From: Anaerolinea thermophila
GTDB taxonomy: Bacteria > Chloroflexota > Anaerolineae > Anaerolineales > DRKV01
Assembly (NCBI GenBank): GCA_020722405.1
Contig: DYKW01000097.1
Coordinates: 1-6,957 of the forward strand
Direction: 5' to 3'
Length of the DNA stretch: 6,957 bases
Position 1 is the stretch's first letter. Each line of letters begins with the position of its first letter. This document shows positions 1 through 6,686 of this stretch, piece after piece. Under the pieces are notes generated by a model. It had not been told where the DNA came from. It saw only the letters and a program-made list of their open reading frames with translations, and searched no databases. The translations under genes and the position numbers were made by a program.

Positions 1-53
1 GGCCTTTCTCTTACCATATCTATCCCTTTGGAGACCTGATTTCGATCTACTGA

Positions 54-109
54 GTACCTAACTACCCAACTATCGAACTACCTGACTACGCGACTACACG
101 ACTACCCGA
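54..109. repeat. 8-bp imperfect tandem repeat, about seven units, upstream of clpB
   Basis: Seven adjacent 8-base units can be read here: GTACCTAA, CTACCCAA, CTATCGAA, CTACCTGA, CTACGCGA, CTACACGA and CTACCCGA. The consensus is CTACNNRA, with positions 5 and 6 nearly free and position 7 changing from A in the left units to G in the right ones. A less regular CTAC lies just before it at 47-50. A period of 8 does not suit coding sequence, and no gene crosses it. It ends directly at the palindrome at 109-118. It may be a slippage-prone spacer or a protein-binding array. No function is known to me. Confidence 0.75.
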
Positions 110-118
110 CCGGCCGGT
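109..118. repeat. 10-bp perfect palindrome ACCGGCCGGT
   Basis: ACCGGCCGGT is its own reverse complement and caps the right end of the 8-bp tandem repeat. It lies 131 bases before the clpB start codon. It could be a protein-binding site or the end of the repeat element. Short GC palindromes also arise by chance in DNA of this composition, so no role is assigned. Confidence 0.4.
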
Positions 119-181
119 TGTGATGTTTACAAAAATCCTATTTCCATCCAACTTATCTCTAACACAAAGCATCTACAATCA

Positions 182-202
182 GGTTGTAATCTTCCCACAA
201 CC
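182..202. promoter_or_regulatory. inverted repeat GGTTGT-N9-ACAACC, candidate clpB operator
   Basis: GGTTGT (182-187) and ACAACC (197-202) are perfect inverted arms separated by 9 bases, 47 bases before the clpB start codon. The 9-base spacer recalls the CIRCE element bound by HrcA, but the arm sequence is different (CIRCE arms read TTAGCACTC and GAGTGCTAA). It also does not match the HspR HAIR consensus. A TACAAT hexamer at 174-179 resembles a -10 box and would place the repeat at the transcription start, but I see no good -35 partner for it. Binding and promoter are both inference. Confidence 0.25.
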
Positions 203-238
203 ACCAAGCGAGGGATTTATTCAAACTGATTTACCGGT

Positions 239-243
239 AGGAG
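239..243 (+). promoter_or_regulatory. clpB ribosome binding site AGGAG
   Basis: AGGAG ends 6 bases before the ATG at 250, which is ideal spacing. The site selects this ATG as the clpB start. The resulting N-terminus, MNLEKFTQKSQEAL, aligns with the usual beginning of ClpB proteins. Confidence 0.85.
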
Positions 244-249
244 AAAACA

Positions 250-2844
250 ATGAACCTAGAAAAATTCACCCAAAAATCTCAAGAAGCCCTGTTTGGGGCA
301 CAACAAATTGCACAAGAATACCATCATCAAGCCATCGAACCGTTGCACCTGGAACTGGCTCTCTTGCGGCAAGAAGAAGGCGTCGTACCAGCCATTGTGA
401 CCAAGGTCGCCGGTTCGACGCTGGCTTTGCGCGAAGAAATCGAACGTGAACTAGCCAAACGCCCGCAAGTCCACGGGGCAAACATGCAAGTCGGCTTGGC
501 TCAGGCGGCCGCCGATGTGCTCTCTGCTGCCGAACGCTACGCCAAAGGTATGCGAGACGAGTACGTCTCCACAGAGCATCTCTTGCTCGGCCTAACCGAT
601 TCTATCGAGGGCAAACGGCTGGCTTCTTATGGCCTGACCAAAGACGCCATTCTCAAGGCCTTGCAGGAGGTCCGCGGCAATCAGCGCGTGATCACACCCG
701 ATCCGGAAGCCACTTATCAGGCGCTGGAGAAGTATGGACGCGACCTGACCGACCTGGCCCGCAAGGGCAAACTCGACCCGGTGATCGGCCGTGACGAGGA
801 AATCCGCCGCGTCATCCAAATTCTCAGCCGCCGCACAAAGAACAACCCGGCTCTGATTGGGGAACCGGGCGTCGGGAAAACCGCCATCGTGGAGGGGCTG
901 GCGCAGCGCATCGTCAACGGCGACGTGCCGGAAGGCCTGAAGAAGAAGCGCATCGTACAGCTCGACATGGGCGCACTGGTGGCCGGTGCCAAGTACCGCG
1001 GTGAGTTCGAAGAACGCCTGAAAGCCGTATTGAAGCAAATCACCGACGCAGCCGGAGAAATCATCCTGTTTGTGGATGAAATGCACACCGTGGTAGGCGC
1101 CGGTAAGGCCGAGGGCAGCATGGACGCCGGCAATATGCTCAAACCCATGTTAGCGCGCGGCGAACTGCATCTCATCGGCGCCACTACGCTGGATGAGTAC
1201 CGCAAATACGTCGAGAAAGACCCGGCCCTGGAGCGGCGCTTCCAACCCGTTTTAGTGGAAGAACCCAGCATGGAAGACACCATCTCGATTTTGCGCGGAT
1301 TGAAGGAGCGCTACGAAGTGCATCACGGGGTGCGCATTACCGATTCGGCAGTCATCGCCGCGGCCACGCTCAGTCACCGTTACATCACCGACCGGCACTT
1401 ACCCGACAAGGCCATCGACTTGATTGACGAGGCCGCCGCCCGCCTGCGCACCGAGATCGACTCCAAACCACAGGAACTGGACGAAGTAGATCGCGCCATC
1501 ATGCAATTGGAAATCGAACGCGAGGCGCTGAAGAAAGAAAAAGACAAGGCTTCCAAAGAACGCCTGAAGAAATTGGAGAGCGAACTGGCAGAACTGCGCG
1601 AAAAATCAAAAGCCATTACGGCGCGCTGGCAAGCCGAGAAAACGGCCATCGGCGAATTGCGTGAATTGAAGGAACGCCTGGAACAGACCCGCCTGGAAAT
1701 GGAACGCGCCGAGCGCCACGCCGACCTGGAAAAGGCCGCCCGCTTGCGCTATGGCGAGATGCGTGAGTTAGCGCAGCAAATTCAGCAGGCCGAAAGCAGG
1801 CTAAAGACCATGCAGACCGAGGGTGCATTGCTCAAAGAAGAAGTGGATGCCGAAGAAATCGCGGCTGTCGTGGCCGGTTGGACGGGCATTCCGGTGGATA
1901 AATTACTAGAAGGCGAGATGCAGAAACTTCTGTCCATGGAAGAGAAACTGCACGAACGCGTAGTCGGGCAGGAGGAGGCGGTTCGCGTGGTCTCCAACGC
2001 CGTGCGTCGCGCCCGCGCCGGGTTACAAGACCCCAACCGGCCGATTGGTTCCTTCATCTTCCTGGGGCCAACCGGCGTAGGGAAAACAGAACTGGCACGC
2101 GCCCTGGCGGAGTTCATGTTCAACGACGAGCACGCCATGGTGCGCATCGACATGAGCGAATACCAGGAGAAGCACACCGTCAGCCGCCTGATCGGCGCAC
2201 CACCCGGCTATGTGGGCTATGACGAAGGCGGTCAATTGACCGAAGCCGTCCGCCGTAGACCGTACAGCGTGGTGCTGTTCGATGAAATCGAGAAGGCACA
2301 CCGCGAAGTCTTCAACGTGCTGCTGCAATTGCTGGACGACGGCCGCCTGACGGACGGGCAAGGCCGCACGGTGGACTTCCGCAACACGGTAGTGATTATG
2401 ACCTCCAACCTGGGCAACACGCTGTGGGAGAACGGCCATCAAGTCGGACGGGATGAAGTCAACCGTGTGCTGCAGGCTCACTTCCGCCCGGAGTTTCTCA
2501 ACCGCATTGACGAAATCGTGATTTTCCACCCGCTCGGCAAGGAACACCTGGCCGGTATCGTGGACATTCAATTGCGACGGGTCGGTCAACTTCTAGCGGA
2601 GAAAGGCTTCAAACTGGAAATCAGCGAAGCGGCGCGCGAATATCTGGCCGAAGTCGGTTACGACCCGCAATTCGGCGCCCGTCCGCTCAAACGTGCTATC
2701 CAACGCGAGTTACAAGACCCGCTAGCAATCAAGGTGCTTGCCGGGGAATTCAAAGAAGGTGACATTATCCGTGTCAATAGAGGGCCTGAAGGGTTGACCT
2801 TCACGCACTGGGTAGAAGTCATCGAAGGCGAAATTGTGGCGTAA
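250..2844 (+). CDS. clpB: ATP-dependent chaperone ClpB (Hsp100 disaggregase)
   Basis: ClpB is a cytosolic hexameric AAA+ machine that works with DnaK/DnaJ/GrpE to pull polypeptides out of heat-induced aggregates. The 864-residue product has the family's usual length and domain order. Residues 1 to about 145 are the Clp N domain. NBD1 has Walker A GEPGVGKT (204-211), pore loop KYRG (248-251), Walker B ending D276-E277 and arginine fingers R329/R330. The charged coiled-coil middle domain spans about 405-525; its presence and length separate ClpB from ClpA and favour it over ClpC. NBD2 has Walker A GPTGVGKT (606-613), pore loop GYVGY (653-657), Walker B D678-E679, arginine finger R752 and sensor-2 GAR (809-811). 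The ClpP-docking IGF/L tripeptide of ClpA/ClpX is not evident, as expected for ClpB. The gene appears monocistronic and converges on korB. No CIRCE or HAIR element was found upstream, so its heat-shock control is unclear. Confidence 0.97.
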   Translation: MNLEKFTQKSQEALFGAQQIAQEYHHQAIEPLHLELALLRQEEGVVPAIVTKVAGSTLALREEIERELAKRPQVHGANMQVGLAQAAADVLSAAERYAKGMRDEYVSTEHLLLGLTDSIEGKRLASYGLTKDAILKALQEVRGNQRVITPDPEATYQALEKYGRDLTDLARKGKLDPVIGRDEEIRRVIQILSRRTKNNPALIGEPGVGKTAIVEGLAQRIVNGDVPEGLKKKRIVQLDMGALVAGAKYRGEFEERLKAVLKQITDAAGEIILFVDEMHTVVGAGKAEGSMDAGNMLKPMLARGELHLIGATTLDEYRKYVEKDPALERRFQPVLVEEPSMEDTISILRGLKERYEVHHGVRITDSAVIAAATLSHRYITDRHLPDKAIDLIDEAAARLRTEIDSKPQELDEVDRAIMQLEIEREALKKEKDKASKERLKKLESELAELREKSKAITARWQAEKTAIGELRELKERLEQTRLEMERAERHADLEKAARLRYGEMRELAQQIQQAESRLKTMQTEGALLKEEVDAEEIAAVVAGWTGIPVDKLLEGEMQKLLSMEEKLHERVVGQEEAVRVVSNAVRRARAGLQDPNRPIGSFIFLGPTGVGKTELARALAEFMFNDEHAMVRIDMSEYQEKHTVSRLIGAPPGYVGYDEGGQLTEAVRRRPYSVVLFDEIEKAHREVFNVLLQLLDDGRLTDGQGRTVDFRNTVVIMTSNLGNTLWENGHQVGRDEVNRVLQAHFRPEFLNRIDEIVIFHPLGKEHLAGIVDIQLRRVGQLLAEKGFKLEISEAAREYLAEVGYDPQFGARPLKRAIQRELQDPLAIKVLAGEFKEGDIIRVNRGPEGLTFTHWVEVIEGEIVA
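665..690 (+). promoter_or_regulatory. possible internal translation start in clpB (AGGAGGT ... GTG)
   Basis: A consensus Shine-Dalgarno AGGAGGT (665-671) lies inside clpB, followed 16 bases later by an in-frame GTG at 688-690 (V147). No other ATG, GTG, CTG or TTG lies between them. E. coli clpB is known to start a second, N-domain-less product at a GTG at V149, nearly the same position in the domain layout. The 16-base gap is longer than the usual 5-10, which weakens the case. AGGAGGT here also encodes ordinary residues (Q-E-V), so chance is possible. Confidence 0.3.
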
Positions 2845-2954
2845 GCCCTGCACCCTCACGTTCGCCAGGAGTTTCAAGCCCCATGGGCCAGGATCTCTTG
2901 GGGGTACGGTACCACCTGAGGTCCCCGTTCGAACCCACTCAAAGGGAGATAAAA

Positions 2955-2995
2955 AAAACAGGCCTGATCCCAAAAATTCGGGGCAGGCCTGTTTT
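2955..2995. terminator. bidirectional rho-independent terminator between clpB and korB
   Basis: AAAACAGGCCTG (2955-2966) and CAGGCCTGTTTT (2984-2995) form a perfect 12-bp stem around a 17-base loop. CCC (2969-2971) and GGG near 2980-2983 can extend the pairing inside the loop. Eight A residues on the left (2951-2958) become a U-run on the minus-strand transcript, and TTTT-cg-TTT follows on the right for the plus strand. It lies 17 bases past the korB stop and about 110 bases past the clpB stop, so it can end both convergent transcripts. It is best placed for korB. Confidence 0.9.
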
Positions 2996-3011
2996 CGTTT
3001 TCAGAATTCGC

Positions 3012-4040
3012 CTAGAACATCTGGGCGTTGATCTCTTCCAGGGTTTCCGGCGTGGGACGCAATTGCGCTTCGCTCATGCGGTTAAGTGCTGTTTCCGGCA
3101 AATTGTGGACCTCTTCAATGGTAGGAACGTCCTTATTGATGTAAATCAGGCCGGTCAACAACATGTCGTTGCGATAGTTTTCATCCAAAATACGAATGGC
3201 TTCCATGCGGTTGGTCGGGTCGTAATCACGTTCCAGTTTCTTGAGCAAGATATGCGAGCCATCGTGCATGGTCACATCGCGCATTTCGCCAGGCTCGAAT
3301 TCATCCTCGAGGATGATTTCGTCCATGACGGGGATGAAGGAAATATCATGAATGGGTGCTTCGTGGTCTTTTGCCCAACCGTAGGAATGGTAACTTTCAT
3401 CCTGATTGTTGAAACTAACACACGGGCTGATAATATCCAAGATGGCCAGTCCTTTATGCGCGATGGCCGCCTTGAGCAATTCCTTAACCTGTTTAGGGTC
3501 TCCAGCGAAGGAGCGCGCCACAAAGGAGGCACCGCCAACCAGGGCTTCCATGCAAATGTCCACCGGCATGTAGGGATTGACACCCTGCTTTTTGAGGCGC
3601 AATCCCTTCTCGGCCGTGGCCGAAAATTGTCCTTTCGTCAAACCGTAGACGCCATTGTTTTCTACGATGTAGACCAGGTTGAGATTGCGGCGCAAGATGT
3701 GCTTGAACTGCCCCATGCCGATACTGGCCGTATCACCATCTCCGCTGACACCCAAACCCTTGAGCGTGACATCGGCAAACAACGCACCCGTAGCAAGGGC
3801 AGGCATACGCCCATGCAAACCATTGAAGCCAAAGGAGCGGCTTAAGAAGTACGTTGGGCTTTTGCTGGAACAGCCAATGCCGCTGAATTTCACCATGTTT
3901 TCAGGCACGATATCCAGTTCATAAGCCGCGGCGATGATCTGGCTGGCAATGGAATTGTGCCCACAACCCTGGCACAACGTGCTGGGGGCGCCACGATAGT
4001 CACCCTTCGACAAACCTGCTTGATTAACTTTGCTAGACAT
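3012..4040 (-). CDS. korB: 2-oxoacid:ferredoxin oxidoreductase, beta subunit (probably 2-oxoglutarate)
   Basis: This is the catalytic thiamine-diphosphate (TPP) and [4Fe-4S] subunit, which with KorA oxidatively decarboxylates a 2-oxoacid to acyl-CoA, CO2 and reduced ferredoxin. The 342-residue length fits the soluble two-subunit class. Cysteines C23, C26, C57 and C207 have almost the same spacing as the four cluster ligands of the Sulfolobus 2-oxoacid oxidoreductase. The TPP/Mg site reads GDGD (100-103) through ENN (127-129), then YGLTKGQ (132-138). K60 and L134 fall at positions studied for substrate recognition in that enzyme and agree with 2-oxoglutarate-type members, so I prefer korB. Pyruvate or broad 2-oxoacid use cannot be excluded. 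No separate ferredoxin-like delta domain is present. The ATG follows the korA stop by one base and has a strong ribosome binding site inside korA, so the two are probably translationally coupled. A terminator follows the stop. Confidence 0.93.
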   Translation of the reverse strand: MSSKVNQAGLSKGDYRGAPSTLCQGCGHNSIASQIIAAAYELDIVPENMVKFSGIGCSSKSPTYFLSRSFGFNGLHGRMPALATGALFADVTLKGLGVSGDGDTASIGMGQFKHILRRNLNLVYIVENNGVYGLTKGQFSATAEKGLRLKKQGVNPYMPVDICMEALVGGASFVARSFAGDPKQVKELLKAAIAHKGLAILDIISPCVSFNNQDESYHSYGWAKDHEAPIHDISFIPVMDEIILEDEFEPGEMRDVTMHDGSHILLKKLERDYDPTNRMEAIRILDENYRNDMLLTGLIYINKDVPTIEEVHNLPETALNRMSEAQLRPTPETLEEINAQMF

Positions 4041-4041
4041 G

Positions 4042-5889
4042 TTATTTCACCTCCTGCGCCATGATCTGCTCGCGCACCCAGCGCGCCGTCATGGGCAAAC
4101 CATCCAGGTGAGCCACTGAAACCAGTTTGGTGGCCAGTTCGGGGAAATTGATGGTCAATAACTGGTGCAATTGACCATCTCGGTTCAATTCCACCACGTA
4201 TACACGTTCATGTGTGCGTATAAACTCTGCTACGCTTTCGGCAAACGGAATGGAACGCACTCGTAAGAAATCGGTGGGGATGCCGGCGGCCTGTAGTTGG
4301 TCACGGGCTTCTAAAATGGCCGTATCGGTCGTACCAAAGCCAATCAACCCGATTGCGGTGCCGCCATCGGCTTCGTATACCACCGGTTGAGGGGCATTTT
4401 GGCGCGCCCACGCATATTTGGCCTTGATGCGGTTTTGTGTGCGTTCCCATGTTTCGGGATCTTCGCTGTAGCGAGCGTAATCGTCATGTCCCGTACCGCG
4501 GGTGAAGTAGGCGCTTCTCGGCGAGCGGTTGCCGGGTACCGTCCGATAGGGAATGCCATCGCCATCCACATCCAGATAGCGCCCCCAGCGAACCCCATGC
4601 TCCTGCTCAAAGTTCTCTACCTCTTTTTCCCACAAGATCTTGCCGCGCTCCATGGGGCGATCGGGATATTCGAAGGGGTGCGTCATCCATTGGTTCATGC
4701 CCAAATCCAGGTCGCTGAGGACGAAAACCGGGCTTTGCAGATATTCTGCCAGGTCGAAGGCCTTCCAACCGAACTCGAAGGCCTCAGAAGGGTCGGCCGG
4801 CAACAAGATAACGTGATTTGTATCCCCATGCCCCAAGAAATAGGTCATGGTCAGATCGCCCTGGCCGGTGCGGGTTGGCAAACCGGTGCTGGGGCCGACG
4901 CGCGCCACATCCCAAATCACCACGGGCACTTCGGTAGTATACGCCAGGCCAACGAACTCGGTCATCAGGCTAATGCCAGCGCCAGAGGTGGATGTCATAG
5001 CACGTAAGCCGCCCCATCCAGCACCAATCGTCATGCCAACGGCGGCCAATTCATCTTCGGCCTGCACCACGGCAAACGTGTGTTTCCCATCGGCATCTTT
5101 GCGCAGTTTGGGCAGGTACATGTTGAGTGTTTCGGCCAAACTGGAGGCCGGCGTAATGGGGTACCAGGCCACAAATTGCACACCACCATAAATGGCACCC
5201 AGGGCAGCCGCGGTATTCCCATCGACCATGATGTAGCCATCGGTCTTATTGGCAGGCCGTACCACATAAGGGTCTTTCTTTTCAAGGTTTTCTTTCGCCC
5301 ATTGTGCAGCCGCCTCTACCATATCCATATTCGTCTTGACAGGGCCGGCCTTGCCTTCGAAGTGGAAATCTAACGACGCTCGAATAGCCTCGATGTCCAA
5401 CCCCAAAATATGCGCCAAAACGCCCACATACACCATATTGGCGATATAAGTACGCAATTTGGAAGGCACATCTGCCGCACGCACCAGTTTTGTGACCGGC
5501 ATAGGATACACCGCAATGTCATCCCGGGTAATGGCTTGCTTGATGCTATCGTCGTAGCAGAAAACCCCACCCGGTTTTACATCCGCCAGGTCTTGAGCAA
5601 AAGAAGCCGGGTTCATGGCAACCACAATTTCGTGCTCTTCACGGCGTGCCAGGTAACCTTGCTCGCTAATGCGAATGGTAAACCAGGTCGGCAGCCCCTG
5701 GATGTTGGAGGGAAACAGGTTCTTGCCAACAACCGGAACACCCATGCGGAACACTGTCCGCATCAGCGTGATATTCGCGGTTTGGCTACCAGAACCATTT
5801 ACGGTACCGACCGTGATCGAAAAATCGTTCACAACGGGCTCCATACTCTCCGGAAGATCTAAAAGTACCGAAGGTTGTGCATTACTCAT
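4042..5889 (-). CDS. korA: 2-oxoacid:ferredoxin oxidoreductase, gamma-alpha fusion subunit (probably 2-oxoglutarate)
   Basis: KorA pairs with KorB in an oxidoreductase that links the citric acid cycle step 2-oxoglutarate to succinyl-CoA with ferredoxin; the reaction is reversible in some lineages. The 615-residue protein is a domain fusion. Residues about 20-190 are the gamma domain, with a GSGSQTAN segment (32-39) and FPSNIQGLPTWFTIRIS (59-75). Residues about 215-450 are the alpha pyrimidine-binding domain, with YPITP (243-247), the TSTSGAGISLMTE stretch (299-311) and GPSTGLPTRT (332-341). Residues about 500-610 form the C-terminal transketolase-like domain. YPITP is the signature motif of the archaeal and bacterial two-subunit class, and R340 lies in a motif implicated in substrate contacts there. 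No cluster-binding cysteine motif is present, as expected, because that lies in KorB. A good ribosome binding site supports the ATG. The related fused enzyme of Mycobacterium tuberculosis (korAB) has the same layout. Confidence 0.93.
   Translation of the reverse strand: MSNAQPSVLLDLPESMEPVVNDFSITVGTVNGSGSQTANITLMRTVFRMGVPVVGKNLFPSNIQGLPTWFTIRISEQGYLARREEHEIVVAMNPASFAQDLADVKPGGVFCYDDSIKQAITRDDIAVYPMPVTKLVRAADVPSKLRTYIANMVYVGVLAHILGLDIEAIRASLDFHFEGKAGPVKTNMDMVEAAAQWAKENLEKKDPYVVRPANKTDGYIMVDGNTAAALGAIYGGVQFVAWYPITPASSLAETLNMYLPKLRKDADGKHTFAVVQAEDELAAVGMTIGAGWGGLRAMTSTSGAGISLMTEFVGLAYTTEVPVVIWDVARVGPSTGLPTRTGQGDLTMTYFLGHGDTNHVILLPADPSEAFEFGWKAFDLAEYLQSPVFVLSDLDLGMNQWMTHPFEYPDRPMERGKILWEKEVENFEQEHGVRWGRYLDVDGDGIPYRTVPGNRSPRSAYFTRGTGHDDYARYSEDPETWERTQNRIKAKYAWARQNAPQPVVYEADGGTAIGLIGFGTTDTAILEARDQLQAAGIPTDFLRVRSIPFAESVAEFIRTHERVYVVELNRDGQLHQLLTINFPELATKLVSVAHLDGLPMTARWVREQIMAQEVK
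4047..4055 (-). promoter_or_regulatory. korB ribosome binding site AGGAGGTGA inside the end of korA
   Basis: Read on the minus strand, AGGAGGTGA overlaps the last korA codons (Q-E-V-K), with AGGAGG ending 9 bases before the korB ATG. The junction is TAA-C-ATG. The near-perfect match to the 16S anti-Shine-Dalgarno supports efficient, coupled translation of the two subunits at similar amounts and fixes the korB start. Confidence 0.85.
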
Positions 5890-5891
5890 AG

Positions 5892-5920
5892 AAAAATCTC
5901 CTTCTTGATAAAAAATCTCC
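5892..5920 (-). repeat. direct repeat GGAGATTTTT in the regulator-korA gap
   Basis: On the minus strand, GGAGATTTTT occurs twice, at 5920-5911 and again at 5901-5892, with a period of 19 bases. The second copy is the real korA ribosome binding site: AAGGAGA at 5903-5897, with GGAG ending 8 bases before the ATG at 5889. The upstream copy has no start codon after it at a useful distance. It may be a duplication relic, a standby ribosome site or a regulator half-site. Confidence 0.6.
5897..5903 (-). promoter_or_regulatory. korA ribosome binding site AAGGAGA
   Basis: AAGGAGA on the minus strand precedes the ATG at 5889, with GGAG ending 8 bases before it. This is good spacing and sets the korA start in the 54-base gap after the regulator gene. 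Confidence 0.8.
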
Positions 5921-5943
5921 GCATCATACGCCCCACCCCTTTT

Positions 5944-6612
5944 TCAAGAGGGCCGATGGTGCAACAAATCTTTATGTGCTATCAACGCTTGCAGACCGGC
6001 CTCAAAATCCCCGGCCAAAATAGCATCTACCATTTCGCGATGATAGCGCCACACCTGTTGCAGATAATCATAGTCCGCATACAGATTCAGGCCAAACGAT
6101 TCATAGGCATCCCAAAAGGCTTCCAACAGTCCCTGTACAAAGGAATTGTCCAATCGCCTGTAGATTGCCATGTGGAGTTCTCGGTGCTCTTCATGGGGAA
6201 TGCGCACCGGTACGCCATTGAGTTTTTGCAGGGCTTGATCCACTAAGCGCTGCAAATAACGATAATCCTCAGGGGTTAACGCCGCAACGGCCTGATACCA
6301 ATAAGCATGCTCAAGTTTATTGCGCAGATCGGCATATTGTTCAAAGTGCTGGCGGTCTAAATGCACACCATACACCAGGCTCAAACGCACTGCCGGCGTA
6401 AATGAAAAGGGGATGCGTCGAATCCCCAAGCGGGGACGCACATCCACCAATTCCAGAGCACGTGCCACTTCAAGATGCTCTCGCAATTTAGATACGCTGA
6501 CTCCCAAATGAGCGCTCATTTCCTGCAAAGAAGGCAATTTCGATGAATCCTCTGTATTCTCATCTGGTATCTGTGCTAGATAGCGTAAAAAATCAACCGT
6601 TCCCTGGTGCAT
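5944..6612 (-). CDS. GntR-family transcriptional regulator, FadR subfamily (FCD effector domain)
   Basis: This is a cytosolic DNA-binding repressor or activator, probably a dimer that senses a small carboxylic acid. The 222 residues are the usual length for the FadR subfamily. Residues about 24-66 form the winged helix, with LPS (26-28), recognition region LGVSVSKLREHLEVARALELV (36-56) and wing VRPRLGIRR (58-66). Residues about 85-215 are the all-helical FCD domain. Three expected metal-binding histidines are seen at H147, H191 and H213 with normal spacing for the last two. The usual Asp of the D-x3-H pair is replaced by H143. An in-frame stop lies four codons upstream, so ATG 6612 is the first possible start, although its ribosome binding site (GAGAAG) is weak. 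It is the first gene of a probable regulator-korA-korB operon, so control of the oxidoreductase and itself is likely. The effector is unknown; a 2-oxoacid or dicarboxylate is a guess from context. Confidence 0.88.
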   Translation of the reverse strand: MHQGTVDFLRYLAQIPDENTEDSSKLPSLQEMSAHLGVSVSKLREHLEVARALELVDVRPRLGIRRIPFSFTPAVRLSLVYGVHLDRQHFEQYADLRNKLEHAYWYQAVAALTPEDYRYLQRLVDQALQKLNGVPVRIPHEEHRELHMAIYRRLDNSFVQGLLEAFWDAYESFGLNLYADYDYLQQVWRYHREMVDAILAGDFEAGLQALIAHKDLLHHRPS

Positions 6613-6660
6613 AGTATCTTCTCATCTTTGAATAGGCGTCAATCGGCGATCAACAAAAAT

Positions 6661-6682
6661 CCAATTAATCGTATTAATCTGG
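6661..6682. promoter_or_regulatory. palindromic operator candidate CCA-ATTAAT-CGT-ATTAAT-C-TGG
   Basis: ATTAAT (6664-6669) and ATTAAT (6673-6678) form inverted 6-bp arms with a 3-base centre. CCA (6661-6663) and TGG (6680-6682) extend the symmetry with a one-base offset. It lies 52-70 bases before the regulator ATG and directly at and after the transcription start predicted from the promoter at 6687-6715. FadR-type GntR proteins bind short palindromes with about 3 central bases, so autoregulation by the neighbouring regulator is the natural reading. A roadblock position would suggest repression. Confidence 0.5.
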
Positions 6683-6686
6683 CTTT

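Noticed and set aside
1..17. A possible divergent gene start on the minus strand (ATG at 17-15 after AAAGGGAT)
   Set aside because: Only five codons lie inside the window and the ribosome binding match is modest, so it cannot be supported from this sequence.
120..449. A 109-codon plus-strand frame overlapping the clpB start
   Set aside because: It runs out of frame through the start of clpB, its second half is arginine-rich out-of-frame translation, and it has no ribosome binding site.
592..2589. Several long minus-strand frames inside clpB (592-1086, 717-1283, 1380-1649, 1782-2177, 2023-2589)
   Set aside because: They are shadows of a biased codon composition opposite a perfectly conserved ClpB, and none has a recognisable domain or ribosome binding site.
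2880..2945. A complete tRNA gene around the GTTCGAAC octamer
   Set aside because: The flanking bases cannot form the T-arm or acceptor stem on either strand, so only the loop-like octamer matches.
2883..3845. A 320-codon plus-strand frame antisense to korB
   Set aside because: It starts in intergenic sequence, crosses the terminator and mirrors korB codons. The korB frame has all expected cysteines and TPP motifs, while this frame shows no domain.
4387..5862. Plus-strand frames opposite korA (4387-5007, 4847-5191, 5080-5373, 5410-5862)
   Set aside because: korA is continuous with conserved motifs across this whole interval; the opposite frames carry no domain.
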